64,000 bases of DNA. Source: Neoarius graeffei (Eukaryota > Chordata > Actinopteri > Siluriformes > Ariidae). Shown here piece after piece: positions 21,958-34,506 of the stretch. Within the stretch, counting starts at the first letter, position 1. Every line of letters begins with the position of its first letter. Below the pieces are notes generated by a model. That model worked only from the letters and a program-made list of their open reading frames with translations, had not been told where the DNA came from and did no database searches. The stretch covers positions 37,871,154 to 37,935,153 of the forward strand of contig NC_083575.1 in the NCBI RefSeq assembly GCF_027579695.1. The letters run 5' to 3'. A program made the translations under genes and the position numbers.

Positions 21958-22827
21958 TGTCAAGTCAAGTTTATTTCTTATAGCGCTTTTAACAATAGAC
22001 ATTGTCGCAGAGCAGCTTTACAGAATTTTAGTGACTTTAAACATGAGCTAATTTTATCCCTAATCTATCCCCAATGAGCAAGCCTGTGGAGATGGTGGCA
22101 AGGAAAAACTCCCTCAGACAATATGAGGAAGAAACCTCAAGAGGGACCAGACTCAAAAGGGAACCCATCCTCATTTGGGTGATGACAGGTAGCATGATTT
22201 TAAGTTTTAACATGAAGTCTGTTTTGCTGAAGTTATAAACTGTTCATTGATGGAAACTTGAGTGCAATAACAGTCCTAAAGTTAGCAAGTCAACTGTAGT
22301 CCTCAGCCATAAAAGTATTACTGTAAGTATCCAGAGAATCTTCCAAGTGTGACTTTCGACTGTCCGTATGGGGCCGTCCTCCACAGGAGAGATGTGATGA
22401 GACTCCAGCCAGACATAGGGCATCAGGATGGATCAGGCAGGTCCGAGGAGCAGAAGAGGTCAGCATCTCGATCTCAGGATTGGCATGTAACTCAGAAAGA
22501 CAGGCAGAGTTGGGGGGGGAGAAAGAGAGAGAAAACACAGGTTGTTAGGTATGCCCAATGTCACCTGATGAGTAGGAACAGTATACATTTTGCGTGGAGT
22601 GCAAGCAGGGACTCTGGCAAAACTAACTATGACAGCATAACTAAAAGGGGAGAGCCAGAAGGTAGCACAGGCATGAGGGCACCCCGGGACATAAAGCAGC
22701 AGCCACTACACCGTCAACAAACTCGAGTGAGCAAGTAAGTGGGGAGCTGACAGCATCCATACATCCCAGTTTACCAAAACACTCTATGCCTGAGGACCCT
22801 CCAGATCTACTCCTTTCCCTAATAAAA
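21958..22827 (+). repeat. Interspersed repeat family R3, longer copy
   Basis: Starts GTCAAGTCAAGTTTATTTCT, parallels 17454-17815, then continues with CCAGCCAGACATAGGGCATC, AGGTCAGCATCTCGATCTCA and CCCTCCAGATCTACTCCTTT. It ends at or just before the TTAA of the next element. No reading frame looks real. The class is not known to me, though the sequence type is familiar from fish genomes. Confidence 0.75.
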
Positions 22828-22831
22828 TTAA

Positions 22832-23505
22832 AGGAGACCTGAAGGCAAATTTTTTATTATCAAAATTCTATTTCTCATTTTATTAAATATAGGAATGCAT
22901 TTCTGACAGCTATTTTGTCACTGCTATAGCAAGTTATGAATGTTTGAAATATGCTATGTAATATATCAGTCCATATGTCAAAGCAATGGCCGTAAACAAG
23001 ATTCGTTAAGACCTGTGCGAGACATCGTAGGACGGAAGTAAAACATACAGCGGAAATCAAAGTGACCGACATCTGCCAACGTTGTCAAAAGACACGTGCG
23101 CCCTCTTTCAAATGCTGATGTAATCAAGCTGGAAGTTTTGTTTGTTTTGATAGCAATCAGGAAAGTTTGAAAAAAGTAGCAGTAATCAACATTTAAACTT
23201 TTTTTTGTGTAATATTGTGTTTGGAAAACAGTTTTCAAAATTGCGGCGCTGACACCTGGCTGACACTTCATGTTTCAAAGTCTCACACAAGTCTCATGAA
23301 GCTCGCGTGGATAAGTGACGCCTGCCGTGGACCAAACAAACTAAATTCAACATGGCTAAAAACCGAATAGGCCAATAAGTATAATATTTAATTGCAATTA
23401 GTTGCCAATACGAGTCACGATATAAGGTTACTAAAACCGAAAACGTACTTGAATAACACATTAATTAAGAAATAAAGCAAGTTTAAAAATGACTTCAGTT
23501 CTCCT
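22832..23505. mobile_element. Kolobok/T2-like non-autonomous element, copy 2
   Basis: 674 bp between TTAA (22828-22831, 23506-23509), ends AGGAGACCTGAAG and CTTCAGTTCTCCT (12 of 13 paired). Same family and orientation as 19925-20602, about 3 kb away. Confidence 0.88.
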
Positions 23506-24189
23506 TTAAAGTGCATGTTTTTCCATAATGTTATTTCCAATTATTCAACTTGAGGATTACAGTGTTACTGAATAAATTATGTATAATTATTCTACTGTTG
23601 TGCTAAGTAGTTTTTACATAAGTTACTCTAAGGAGTGGGCAAATCATAAATATATTAGGTAATACAACTGGCAAGTGGAAGTTAATGTGCTGCTGAGTTC
23701 CATGATCTGGTAGCCTGGAAACCTAACCACTGCAATAAGAAGTGGTAAATTTTGTAACATAATAACCTTTGGACATTGATGCAAAGTTCATGGAGCCAGA
23801 CTAATGGAAATGAATGAGTCTACAGTGGTGCTTGAAAGTTTGTGAACCCTTTAGAATTTTCTATATTTCTGCATAAATACGATCTAAAACAACATCAGAT
23901 TTTCACACAAATCCTAAAAGGAGATAAAGAGAACCCAGTTAAACAAATGAGACAAAAATCTTATACTTGGTCATTTATTTATTGAGGAAAATGATCCAAT
24001 ATTACATATCTGTGAGTGGCAAAAGTATGTGAACCTCTAGGATTAGCAGTTAATTTGAAGGTGAAATTAGAGTCAGGTGTTTTCAATCAATGGGATGACA
24101 ATCAGGTGTGAGTGGGCACCCTGTTTTATTTAAAGAGCAGGGATCTATCAAAGTCTGATCTTCACAACACATGTTTGTGGAAGTGTATC

Positions 24190-25583
24190 ATGGCACGAAC
24201 AAAGGAGATTTCTGAGGACCTCAGAAAAAGCATTGTTGATGCTCATCAGGCTGGAAAAGGTTACAAAACCATCACTAAAGAATTTGCACTCCACCAATCC
24301 ACAATCAGACAGATTGTGTAAATCTCATTCATCTCATTATCTCTAGCCACTTTTTCCTGTTCTCCAGGGTTGCAGGCAAGCTGGAGCTTATCCCAGCTGA
24401 CTATGGGCAAAATGCAGGGTACACCCCGGACAAGTTGCCAGGTCATCACAGGGCTGACACATAGACACAGACAACCATTCACACTCACATCTACGGTCAA
24501 TTTAGAGTCACCAGTTAACCTAACCTGCATGTCTTTGGACTGTGGGGGAAACCGGAGCACCCAGAGGAAACCCACGCGGACAACATGCAAACTCCACACA
24601 GAAAGGCCCTCGCCGGCCATGGGGCTCAAACCCAGACCTTCTTGCTGTGAGGCGACAGTGCTAACCACTACATCACCGTGCCGCCCAGATTGTGTACAAA
24701 TGGAGGAAATTCAAGACCATTGTTACCCTCCCCAGGAGTGGTCGACCAACAAAGATCACTCTAAGAGCAAGGCATGTAATAGTCAGCGAGGTCACAAAGG
24801 ACCCCAGGGTAAATTCTAAGCAACTGAAGGCCTCTCTCACATTGGCTAATTGTTCATGAGTCCACCATCAGAAGAACACTGAACAACAATGGTGTGCATG
24901 GCAGGGTTGCAATGAGAAAGCCACTGCTCTCCAAAAAGAAAATTGCTGCTCATCTGCAGTTTGCTAAAGATCATGTGGACAAGCCAGAAGACTATTGGAA
25001 AAATGTTTTCTGGATGGATGAGACCAAAATAGAACTTTTTGGTTTAAATGAGAAGCATTATGTTTGGAGAAAGGAAAACACTGCATTCCAGCATAAGAAC
25101 CTTACCCCATCTGTGAAACATGGCGGTGGTAGTATCATGGTTTGGGCCTGTTTTGCTGCATCTGGGCCAGGACGGCTTGCCATCATTGACGGAACAATGA
25201 ATTCTGAATTATACTAGCAAATTCTAAAGGAAAATATCAGGAAATCTGTCCATGAACTGAATCTCAAGAGAAGGTGGGTTATGCAGCAAGACAACGACCC
25301 TAAGCACACAAGTCATTCTACCAAAGAATGGTTAAAGAAGAATAAAGTTAATGTTTTTGAATGGCCAAGTCAAAGTCCTGACCTTAATCCAATCGAAATG
25401 TTGTGGAAGGACCTGAAGCGAGCAGTTCATGTGAGGAAACCCACCAACATCCCAGAGTTGAAGCTGTTCTTTATGGAGGAATGGGCTAAAATTCCTCCAA
25501 GTCGGTGTGCAGGACTGATCAACAGTTACCGGAAATGTTTAGTTGCAGTTATTGCTGCACAAGGGGGTCACACCAGATACTGA
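24190..25583 (+). pseudogene. Tc1 transposase, family B, split by a SINE
   Basis: ATG at 24190 (MARTKEIS) opens a helix-turn-helix region that is cut after RQIV by the SINE at 24321-24686. The reading resumes with KWRKFKTIV. Frame breaks follow at about 24820-24890 and a stop lies after MNSELY (about 25215). All three catalytic motifs are still recognisable in separate pieces: WMDETKIELFG, MQQDNDPKHT and SPDLNPIEM, with 34 residues between the last Asp and Glu. The gene cannot make a full protein. Confidence 0.93.
24321..24686 (-). mobile_element. V-SINE-like SINE inside Tc1 transposase
   Basis: Full-length reverse copy with a 10-bp target duplication AGATTGTGTA (24311-24320, 24687-24696) made of transposase codons. 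Confidence 0.95.
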
Positions 25584-25805
25584 AAGCAAAGGTTCACATA
25601 CTTTTGCCACTCACAGTTATGTAATATTGGATCATTTTCCTCAATAAATAAATGACCAAGTACAATATTTTTGTCTCATTTGTTTAACTGGGTTCTCTTT
25701 ATCTACTTTTAGGACTTGTGTGAAAATCTGATGATGCTTTAGGTCATATTTATGCAGAAATATAGAAAATTCTATAGGGTTCACAAACTTTCAAGCACCA
25801 CTGTA

Positions 25806-27547
25806 TGTAGCCATAGTCCTTACCCTCTCCAGTTTGTGAAGTAGCACATCATATTACATCACCAACAAAAAGTCACTAAGTCGTTAACAAATGTCTGTCT
25901 TGTAGCTGAAGTGTTCTCCACTTGTCTGGCTCGCATTTGTAGTTTGTCTCGGCGATGTCATGCAACAGGAGAGATAAATGATGACTTTGTATTGTGCCTG
26001 ATTTTGCCTTGTTTCATCAATATTTCCACATGATCCTGATTCTGAAAAGATCATCTGGCAATTACTCAGCTGGCACCTAGTAAACATCGCTCTACAGTGA
26101 GCCAGAGTGTGTTGTGTGTAGTGGAGCATGTGGCCGGATTTGGAAGTTGTGCTATAGTTACATCATTGAAGTACTCCACTGTGGAGTGCATTACATTTAA
26201 GCATGCATACCAGATGAAAATGTTTGCTTGGCGAAAGTCAATAAGGAGTAGGATTCTTTGTCGGGTTGTGGAACCTACCCAGGGGGCCACAGCTTCTGAT
26301 TTGTCCACCACTATGTACTAGAATATCCCAACTTCCAGGTTACATATTGCTTAGGGGTTTTTTTTTTTTTTTGTTACCTAGCCCAGGATGGAGTCCACCA
26401 GAGGGTGAGGTATTGCTTTCGGTGGGGTTTCTTTGTTTGCTTGCTTGTTTTGTTAATGATGTTAGGGGAAAATCAATGGACCAATCTTCATGAAACTTTC
26501 AGGATATATGGGCATTGGTCTCAAATAGAACCTCCAACATTTTGGGGGTCATCTGGCCAAGGTCAAGGTTTTTGTGGCTACTGTTTCATATAGAGGCGGT
26601 AGCCACTATGTCATCATGCTGTAAGAATGCAAGAGTGTAACAATCGTGCAGTACAGTGTGTTCTGATTGCCTGAGAGCAGTACGGTGTGTTCTGATTGGC
26701 TGAGAACAGTAAGCAGTACAGTGTGTTCTGATTGGCTGAGAGCAGCAGAGAATCAGAATCAGAACCATGTTTATTGGCCAAGTATGTTCACACACAAGTC
26801 AAAATCAAGGTCAAGGTCACCAAAAAGGTCAAAATCATTTTTTCGCAATATCTTCTTTCATATTCATCATAAGTGCTACCAGGCAAAGTTTCTTTTGCCT
26901 GACAACACTTGTTTGTTTGTTTTTTGTTTTTTTTTTCAGCTATGTGTTACTAGTTATTCTAGGTTTATTAAGTGACTGTTCAATCAAGCATTTTCCTAGA
27001 AAAGTTTATTTAAGGTTACAATTTAAGTGCCATGTTAAAGGTTACTGTCATTCCTCATAAATATAGATTTCTAGCCCAAATTGTACTACAACAAATACAA
27101 AAATAGTGTCCCATTATGAAGTCGGGCTTGAATCGGTTTAGAAAATCACTACCAGTTTATTTTAGCTTTAAATTTTTGCTAATTAGTTTATTTTATAGAC
27201 AGAAAGGATTCTCTTTTAATTCCCTTCCATCCTTTTGGATGTAACTCTTTTTAGAATTGAATTCAGCTCTTTTTTCCTCCTCCATTGAGTGTTTTTAGGA
27301 ATAACCCATTTAAACGTAATCCCCAGGCCTATTGTGTGTTTATTTGCAGAACAGGAAAATGTAGTCTTTTCTAATGATACAAGATGAAATAACTAAATCA
27401 AGTCAATGGTCAAATAAGCTTTAAATATATTTTAAATGTGCAGCACTGAAAACAGCTCTCCTTGTTTCAGATGAAAGGCTTGGCGTCCTTACACGGAGAT
27501 AATCTGTGGAGGATTATGTATTTTATGGCAAAGTTGTACATTAATGA

Positions 27548-27615
<68 letters not shown>

Positions 27616-28765
27616 AACATGCAGCAGAACTGATCTACATCAGAAAACGTCTTGTTGGCTCACTTCAGGCAAAGAAAAGAGATGGTTAGACACACGCACG
27701 CACAGCAATTACAGTCACGCAATGCAGAGTATATAGAGTAGCCATGCATCTAAAATGATTGCGTTTCACTGCAAGTCTTTTCAGCTCAAGTAGGATGTTT
27801 GTCATATGTATGCAATTTAGACTCCGTGTTTGTGTGAGTAAAGGAGGTTTTGTATGCACAGCTCCAAAAAGCAGAACTAAAAAAAGGAACAGAGCTGTGC
27901 ACAGGCACACTATTTTCCATTATGAAATCTAAATATTTAGCTCATGCTTATGTAGTGGTTCAATTCAACGTCCATCACTGAACAACAAATAGCTGTTAAC
28001 GGAACAAGTTCCCATGATTAAAGACAGTATTAGTGAAACAGAATTAATTGTTGCTTGTAAATCGTCATACAAACAGTGGCATATACCAACTGTCTCAAAT
28101 CATTTAATATTATATAATTTATCATACTGAAAAGGCGCCCCTAAACACGTTAGCTACATTTCTGGCAAAGGGCTTTGAAGCAAATCCAAAGCTGTTCATC
28201 AATGTCTTAAGCCACTGAGCACACTGGTTGCGTTTGTGTGAAAGCTCAGTACACTAAAGTACTTCTTGTTCAACAGGTTGCTGTCAGATTTAAACAAGAG
28301 GTGGGGCATCAGCTAATAACACATGATTGCTCCTCAGGTGTATGTATGAATGGTTCAGTGATTTACAATTCTACCTGGAGCAAGTAAAGCAGCAGAACAA
28401 AAGATGTTGAGCAACCTATATGAATCACTTCCTTCTTCAGAACTTCAGCTACATTTTGTTCACAGCACACCTGTTTACACGTGCTCTTGTGTGTTACATA
28501 TTACATAATGCGACCCAAGTGAACTTTGACCATCTGTCAGATTTTGTCTGAAGGGATAACAGAGTGAAGCAGCATAAATGATTTCAAACATACTTACAAC
28601 TGTGTCACATGCGATCCTTATTGTTTATGAAAATGTTATACGGTATGTCATTCTTTGAGAAACAGACTGCAAGGGCCAGAAGAATCTGTATGTTGTGCAT
28701 AAACTATGGTGTTAGGACTCCTTCGTATATCATTATATCAGCTTTGACGTAATGGAGTTTTATTA
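25806..28765. other. Unassigned 3 kb with minor repeats
   Basis: No gene recognised. It holds three tandem near-copies of a 30-odd-bp unit with TGTGTTCTGATTGGCTGAGA (about 26648-26749), a fish-type patch AGAATCAGAATCAGAACCAT (26749) and the (GT)n tract at 27551. Confidence 0.45.
27551..27613. repeat. (GT)n microsatellite
   Basis: About 31 GT units. Confidence 0.97.
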
Positions 28766-28769
28766 TCTC

Positions 28770-28956
28770 TGCCGACTTGTTGGAGGAGGTTATGTTTTCT
28801 CCTCCATTTGTTTGTTTGCCTGTTCCTAATGTAACTCAAAAAGTAGTGAAAAGATTTTGATGAAATTTGGTGAACAGCTTTAGTATTATCCTAGGTTCAA
28901 TTGATTTGATTTTGATGTTGATAATATGTGGCTTGGCAGAGGTATGCCCTTCTAGT
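28770..28956 (+). repeat. Interspersed repeat family R1, short copy
   Basis: Matches the outer parts of 12672-13041 (GTTGGAGGAGGTTATGTTTT; ATGTAACTCAAAAAGTAGTG; TTGATAATATGTGGCTTGGC) but lacks the internally duplicated block. Confidence 0.75.
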
Positions 28957-28992
28957 TCTCATCTCATCTCATTATCTCTAGCCGCTTTATCC

Positions 28993-29538
28993 TAGCCTGG
29001 GCCCGCCCATCCTAAGTGTGACGCAACACGGGGGGCTGTTGCGAACTTAGTCTGGCAAGGCAAGCTATCTCCAGCTCTTCCAAGCTCCTGAAAAATCGGG
29101 AGCCAATCAACTTTGAGCATCTCCAACGGCCCTGCATAGAGGCGTGTTCAAGGCAGTGACGTAGTAGAACTGCGACCTGAAGCCATAGATTGTTTACAGA
29201 ATCTATGCCGGAAGCGCTTCATTCACTAGAAACATTACGAACATGGAGCAGCGGCAAGCCTTTGACACAGCGGTAGATGCTGTATTGAAAGCATTCAACG
29301 GGAAGTTCTCATTGAAAACTATGCCTGTTACTCAAGCAGTTTCCGTCGCGTCACATACATCAGAGGAAAGAGTGATGTGATTGGTTTAAGCTTCATCACA
29401 GCCTTTTCTGGCTTCGACCAGTAGCAAACTGAGGCATTTCAGGGAGGCGGGTCAACCACGCGCTTTGGGAAACGGTTGGGCTTAATATCTATGCCAGACC
29501 AATGCTCGCAGAGCTTTAAAGTTGCGTTAGCCAGACTA
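28993..29538 (+). mobile_element. 546-bp element with 8-9 bp duplication and coding relic
   Basis: Inserted in a SINE with GCTTTATCC duplicated at both ends (9 bp, or 8 bp in hAT/P-like fashion). Its ends are short imperfect inverted repeats: TAGCCTGG and, inverted from the right end, TAGTCTGG. The interior has a CCGGAAGCGCTTCATTCACT block just before a small frame (29243-29380). A non-autonomous DNA transposon is the simplest reading; hAT is plausible from the duplication length only. Confidence 0.65.
29243..29380 (+). pseudogene. 45-codon relic, possibly N-terminus of a RecQ-like helicase
   Basis: ATG-started frame beginning MEQRQAFDTAVDAVLKAFNG, which resembles in style the first residues of RecQ-type helicase proteins that I remember as multi-copy in fish (an Ala/Leu-rich helix ahead of a LKxEQ motif). 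Here the frame ends before any helicase motif: no Walker A or DEAD-like box is present. The assignment is weak and rests on memory. It lies inside the 546-bp element at 28993-29538, so it would be captured or residual coding sequence of a larger parent. Confidence 0.3.
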
Positions 29539-29984
29539 GCTTTATCCTTCTACAGGGTCGCAGGCAAGCTGGAGCCTATCCCAGCTGACTATGGGTGAAA
29601 GGCGGGGTACACCCTGGACAAGTCGCCAGGTCATCGCAGGGCTGACACATAGACACAGACAACCATTCACACTCACATTCACACCTACAGTCAATTTAGA
29701 GTCACCAGTTAACCTAACCTGCATGTCTTTGGACTGTGGGGGAAACCGGAGCACCCAGAGGAAACCCACGCGGACACGGGGAGAACATGCCCGTGTCCAC
29801 ACAGAAAGGCCCTCGTCGGCCACGGGGCTCGAACCCGGACCTTCTTGCTGTGAGGCGACAGCACTAACCACTACACCACCGTGCCGCCCATTATTAATAT
29901 TATTATTATTATTATTATTATCTCATCCAGCTGACAGGCTTATGCCATCATGTGTTGTCCATCATCCAGCCGTCGTCATCCACA

Positions 29985-30405
29985 TTTCATAAAAATCGCT
30001 TCTTCTCTCTGAATTCTTCACTGATTTTTAGTCTTTTTGGCAGGAAGGTAGGTCTGCCTAGGGTGCATGTAGCTTCTACCCAGATTTACATAATTGTAGT
30101 TAATAATGAAGATATGGAGTCATTATCCCTAATGAGCAGTTTCCACACAAATCGTTTCTCCCTCAAATCTTCACCGATTTTGATTCTTTCTGGCATGAAG
30201 TTAGTGGTACCTAGGGTGCATATAACTTCTACCCAGATTTGCTTAATTACAATTATTAATGAAGTTATGGACTAATTAAACTTTAATGAGTAGTTCAACA
30301 AAAATCACTTCTTCTCGGTCAATTCCTCGCCGTTTTGGATTCTTTCTGGTAAATAGGTTGGTATTCCTAGGACCTAGGGTGTATATAGCTTCTATATATA
30401 GCTTG
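29985..30405 (+). repeat. Degenerate tandem repeat, about 154-bp unit, 2.7 copies
   Basis: Units start near 29991, 30147 and 30300, spaced about 156 and 153 bp. Each has AATCGCTTCT-type start, a GATTCTTTCTGG-type middle, CTAGGGTGCATRTARCTTCT, and a TTAATGAAGTTATGGA-type end. Divergence between units is large, so the array is old. Confidence 0.75.
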
Positions 30406-30511
30406 TATATAGTGTATATAGCTTGCAACATTTATTGTGCAAGGTGGCCCACTTGAAATCGTTCCTTCTGGACAAGACGGGGCCGGATTGAGCTATGCTG
30501 TCATTGACGAT

Positions 30512-30514
<3 letters not shown>

Positions 30515-30566
<52 letters not shown>
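30515..30566. repeat. (ATT)n microsatellite
   Basis: About 17 trinucleotide units; a shorter ATT run lies just after the SINE head at 29891-29921. Confidence 0.96.
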
Positions 30567-30568
<2 letters not shown>

Positions 30569-30569
30569 C

Positions 30570-31340
30570 CTCAAGAAAGAAGAGAATTGGTAATTACATA
30601 TTTAGTATTTTTAAACAAATAAATATAATTCATTAAACCCTTGAAGGAGGATAATATCACAGAGACACAATGTTTTGTAAAATTAGTACACATACAACTG
30701 ACTCCTGACCAACAAAATAACATTATTAGGAACAAAAGAAGAACAATGTGTCTGAGTCACAGTCCTGTAAGTCTCAAAACCACTATGTTTGAAATGCAGG
30801 GGAAAGGCTGTAACCACAATCTGCCTTTTTATCTGGGTCCTGTACGGTTTACTCTTTCAGACCAAAACAAAAGAGGGAAGACTACAGGATCAGTCTAAAG
30901 ACGTCAAGACATGTTCTTGTTTTGGGATGCTGGTTACAGGTTCTGTGTCTTTTCCCGGAGTGAAAGAACAGCAGGACCAGTATGTTGTGCCAGGGCTTCC
31001 CCTGCTGCCTCGCAGGAAATTGTTCTATTCTCTGTAAAAACCACAAAACTGTTTGTAGGGTCCTTACTTGCAAACAGTGAAAAGACCAAAATACACATAC
31101 ACACACCACAGGCCACCCTGAGAGACCAGAGATGAGTTAAGAAAGGTGCGCACATACACAGTGTCTATTTTTAAGGCTTAGTCACTCGTATCTTACTGTT
31201 AACGTCTGTATAAATCTCCAGAAGTGCAGGCAGACGCCGATCACAAATCAGAACTTTCCTGTTTACAACAGCAGCAAAATGTCATACTGATTGTCTGATT
31301 GTATGTGTGCGTGCGTGCGTGCATGCGTGCATGTTTACAG
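30570..31340. other. Unassigned sequence
   Basis: No recognisable gene or repeat. Confidence 0.4.
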
Positions 31341-31342
31341 CC

Positions 31343-31580
31343 TTTACTTGCGACATATTGAGGACTGAAATACACAAAACGTTTTGGGAAGTGAGAGCAT
31401 TTTGGCTGGTCCTCACTTCTTCAAAGGGTTGTTTGAGGGTTAAGACTTAGGTTTAAGGTACAGGTTAAGATTAAGGTTAGGTTTAGGGTCATGGTTGGGG
31501 TTAGGCATTTAGTTGTGATGGTTAAGGTTAGGGGAAGGGGAATGCATGATATCAATGAGTGTCCAGACATAGACAGAAGT

Positions 31581-31582
<2 letters not shown>
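31343..31582 (+). repeat. TTAGG-rich interspersed repeat family R4, copy 1
   Basis: Contains ACATATTGAGGACTGAAAT, TTTTGGCTGGTCCTCACTTC and a degenerate GGTTAAGGTTAGGG-like run, then a (GT)n tract. An inverted copy is at 43850-44150, where the same order holds. It is not an interstitial telomere, since the hexamer is irregular and flanked by conserved non-telomeric sequence. Confidence 0.75.

Positions 31583-31668
<86 letters not shown>
31583..31668. repeat. (GT)n(GA)n compound microsatellite
   Basis: About 27 GT units, then about 14 GA units. Confidence 0.97.
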
Positions 31669-31671
<3 letters not shown>

Positions 31672-31945
31672 TGAGTTTTCATATGAGTCTCTGACTTTTT
31701 GTATAATTGTTACTGCGAAAGTGAGTCAGTGTGAGTTTACTGGTATGAGGATCACTGAACATAAAACAGAGCTAAACAAAATCTGACAAGAAGACAAACA
31801 AAACATCTCTTTCACCCATCACTGGCACTGATAAGAAAGAAAAAATGAACACGTGATTTTAAAGATGAAACCAGATAAAGAAAAGTTGCTATTCTGTATG
31901 GGAAAATGACACTTCTGTGATTGATGGAGATGAAAAGGCCCAGCT

Positions 31946-31948
<3 letters not shown>

Positions 31949-32018
<70 letters not shown>
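31949..32018. repeat. (GT)n microsatellite
   Basis: About 35 uninterrupted units. Confidence 0.97.
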
Positions 32019-32020
<2 letters not shown>

Positions 32021-32285
32021 ACTGTGGCTGGATGTGACCGTGACATGCTGCAGGCCTCTCATACGATTCACTCTACACAACCCTGGGCTCTTTTATACAG
32101 GATGTTCCAGTATGTTCCTGATTACCCATAAGTCCTTCTTTGAGGTCTTGAATTATGTCAACTGAGAGTAAAGGACAGACAGAGAGATTTCAAGGAGGAG
32201 TGCAATGAGGTCACTGTGCTGGTAACGAGAGAATCCAATGGGAGAATCCAATATCACTTTCTGAACCAGTGCTGCAAGACACATT

Positions 32286-32287
<2 letters not shown>

Positions 32288-32328
<41 letters not shown>
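32288..32328. repeat. (CA)n microsatellite
   Basis: About 20 units. Confidence 0.97.
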
Positions 32329-32329
<1 letters not shown>

Positions 32330-32330
<1 letters not shown>

Positions 32331-33642
32331 GTCTCTTTCTTCAAATTAAAGGGAGTATTGGTCAATTACTTTCAGATGATTATGCATGTAGACTTGTCTT
32401 CCACCATATGTATAAGTTGCTTTGGATAGCTTTTGGCCTGCCAAATGGTTACATGTGTAAGTAATTGTAAATGTCAGTGACTTGGAGGTAATGCTTTTGC
32501 TGATTAACACAAGAAAGCACAATTAATTACATTTCTATTGTGTCCTTTAATCATTCCCAGCAGCAGAGTAGACCAACTAGTTGGACTTTATCAGGCCCAG
32601 AAGTGAGGTGTTTAAATCAGAGCTGAGTGACGAGTTTTCTTGAGTAAATCACTCACCCACAAGGTGCTTGTTTGATAGTTTGCCAGTACTCTGATAGCAC
32701 AAGCAAACACACAATTTATTACCCATGGCTTTTCAAACTGACACTCAGACTGACTCAACACTTTGCCCATAGCAAACAGAGGAAGGGCGTGTGGTGGCCC
32801 AAAGGTCCTGATAGTCCTCAGGTTGATGGATGTGATGTGAGCTCCAGTCCTCAAGGGCAAAGGACACAATGTTCTCTTGTGCTGTTTGTTGGCTACATAT
32901 GATACCAATAAAGAAGTTGCATGCTCATAAAGGTGGAGAGCTACATTCTCACTCTATCTTTCAGGACACTTCATCAACTGAGTGAGCTTTAATTAGACTT
33001 GACTTCATTTCGGCCAGATAAAACAATAAGTCTATTTGATTCCATTGTCCCATCTGGAAGAGCTTTATATATGTTTGGGACAGTTCATGTAACAGGATGT
33101 ACCAACTGGTATGTGTGTATATGAGCATAAATATGTGTATGTCTTAGTACCCCTTATCATAACACACTTAACCAAAGTGGATCTGTTGCAGCACGAAATG
33201 ACAACACCAATCAAACCTAAACAGCCTTCAGGTTAAAATAACACACACTCTAAGGAGCAGAAAGAAGAAAAAAAAATCTCCCTCACTCAGCAAAGTCAAG
33301 AGAGTTCAAGTCAAATCAAAGGTTTGAAGAACAGCATCATAGGAGTGATCTGAACTGTCTAACGTCTGCCATGCTTATTGTTCTATCTGACTAAAAAGCA
33401 ATTCATCACACTTTAACGTCACACCTATCTTTCCAAAAGCAGGCCAAAATGCCTGCACAGACTTGCTCTGATCAACCACATATGCTCACACACACACGTA
33501 TGCTTTCTTTCACTTTCTGCCAGTATGACTTGAGGGATTTTCAATTACTTTACACATGGCAGAAAGATACAATTTACCCCACATATCCTCCAAACTCCAC
33601 CCAAATGCATGCATATACACGCAAAGAGACTTGCATGTGTAC

Positions 33643-33710
<68 letters not shown>

Positions 33711-34500
33711 CGCCGTTAAATGCAAAAGAAGGGGAAAAAACCCTCAATTATCCAACTTCCATGTAGAAAGAATGATGCTCTTCTGTCCAACACAAACAAT
33801 TCTTACATTTCCAGTACTTTCCCAAACATGACATTATGATGAAGTAATTGCTAAGTCAACAGCTGGAAATATTAAGGGTATATATCATTGAGGAAAAATC
33901 AAACCAGCCATATTGCTTGTGCTGAAAGGTGTATCTCCGCACTACCTTGATTAAGCCTGAACAAATTTGCGTAATGTTCTCTATGCTTTAAACAGACGAA
34001 TCATTTTCATGATATCCCAAGACTTTGTGAGCACATATTCTTAAATAAGTGCTACTCTGCTGTTCAATTTGTGCTTTTATTTCTTTTTCATTTCCCAATG
34101 CCCTTCCGGGCTGTTATGCAATTTAAAGTAGGAATTATGGGTATTTTCCACTATATATCTCCTTTCACCGACAATGTGAAGCTTAGAAAATACACTCCAG
34201 ATATTGGTTTGGAATCGAGATAGTTCATAATTCATAAGTAACGTTTACAGCCCTGACTCATTTCTAGAAACGTTCTCCAATCACCCCAAATTTCCCGTGC
34301 TGAGTCATTTTCAGTCCAGCTGCCGAGCACTCGGCGAGCCTCCTCACCCACAACAGGCCACATTATTCTCCTTTACTGTAAAAGTCACACGTTTACGAGC
34401 TGGACAAAAGTGGAGACAGGAGGAACTCCAGGTCTGCAAATCAATGTGCCTTTATGAAGAAATGATTGCAATAACTGCTGTCTTGTAAAAAAGAAAAAAG
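32330..34500. other. Unassigned sequence with one (CA)n tract
   Basis: No gene or element seen apart from the microsatellite at 33648-33708. Confidence 0.4.
33648..33708. repeat. (CA)n microsatellite
   Basis: About 30 units. Confidence 0.97.
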
Positions 34501-34506
34501 AAAATA

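Larger units (their letters stand above)
23823..25803 (+). mobile_element. Tc1-like element, family B copy 1 (defective)
   Basis: Flanked by TA (23821-23822, 25804-25805) with ends CAGTGGTGCTTGAAAGTTTG and its inverse. A SINE (24321-24686) splits the transposase. The same family occurs inverted at 34507-36117. Confidence 0.95.
28957..29889 (-). mobile_element. V-SINE-like SINE split by a DNA element
   Basis: The tail and TATCTCTAGCCGCTTTATCC (ending 28992) are separated from the rest of the SINE (29548-29889) by 546 bp of unrelated DNA, with GCTTTATCC repeated at the junction (28984-28992, 29539-29547). No outer target duplication was found for the SINE itself. Confidence 0.9.

Noticed and set aside
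31440..31540. Interstitial telomere
   Set aside because: TTAGGG-like words are irregular and the block recurs, with the same flanks, at 43850-44150.
33449..33831. Frames rich in His/Thr or Val/Cys
   Set aside because: They are translations of (CA)n/(GT)n tracts.
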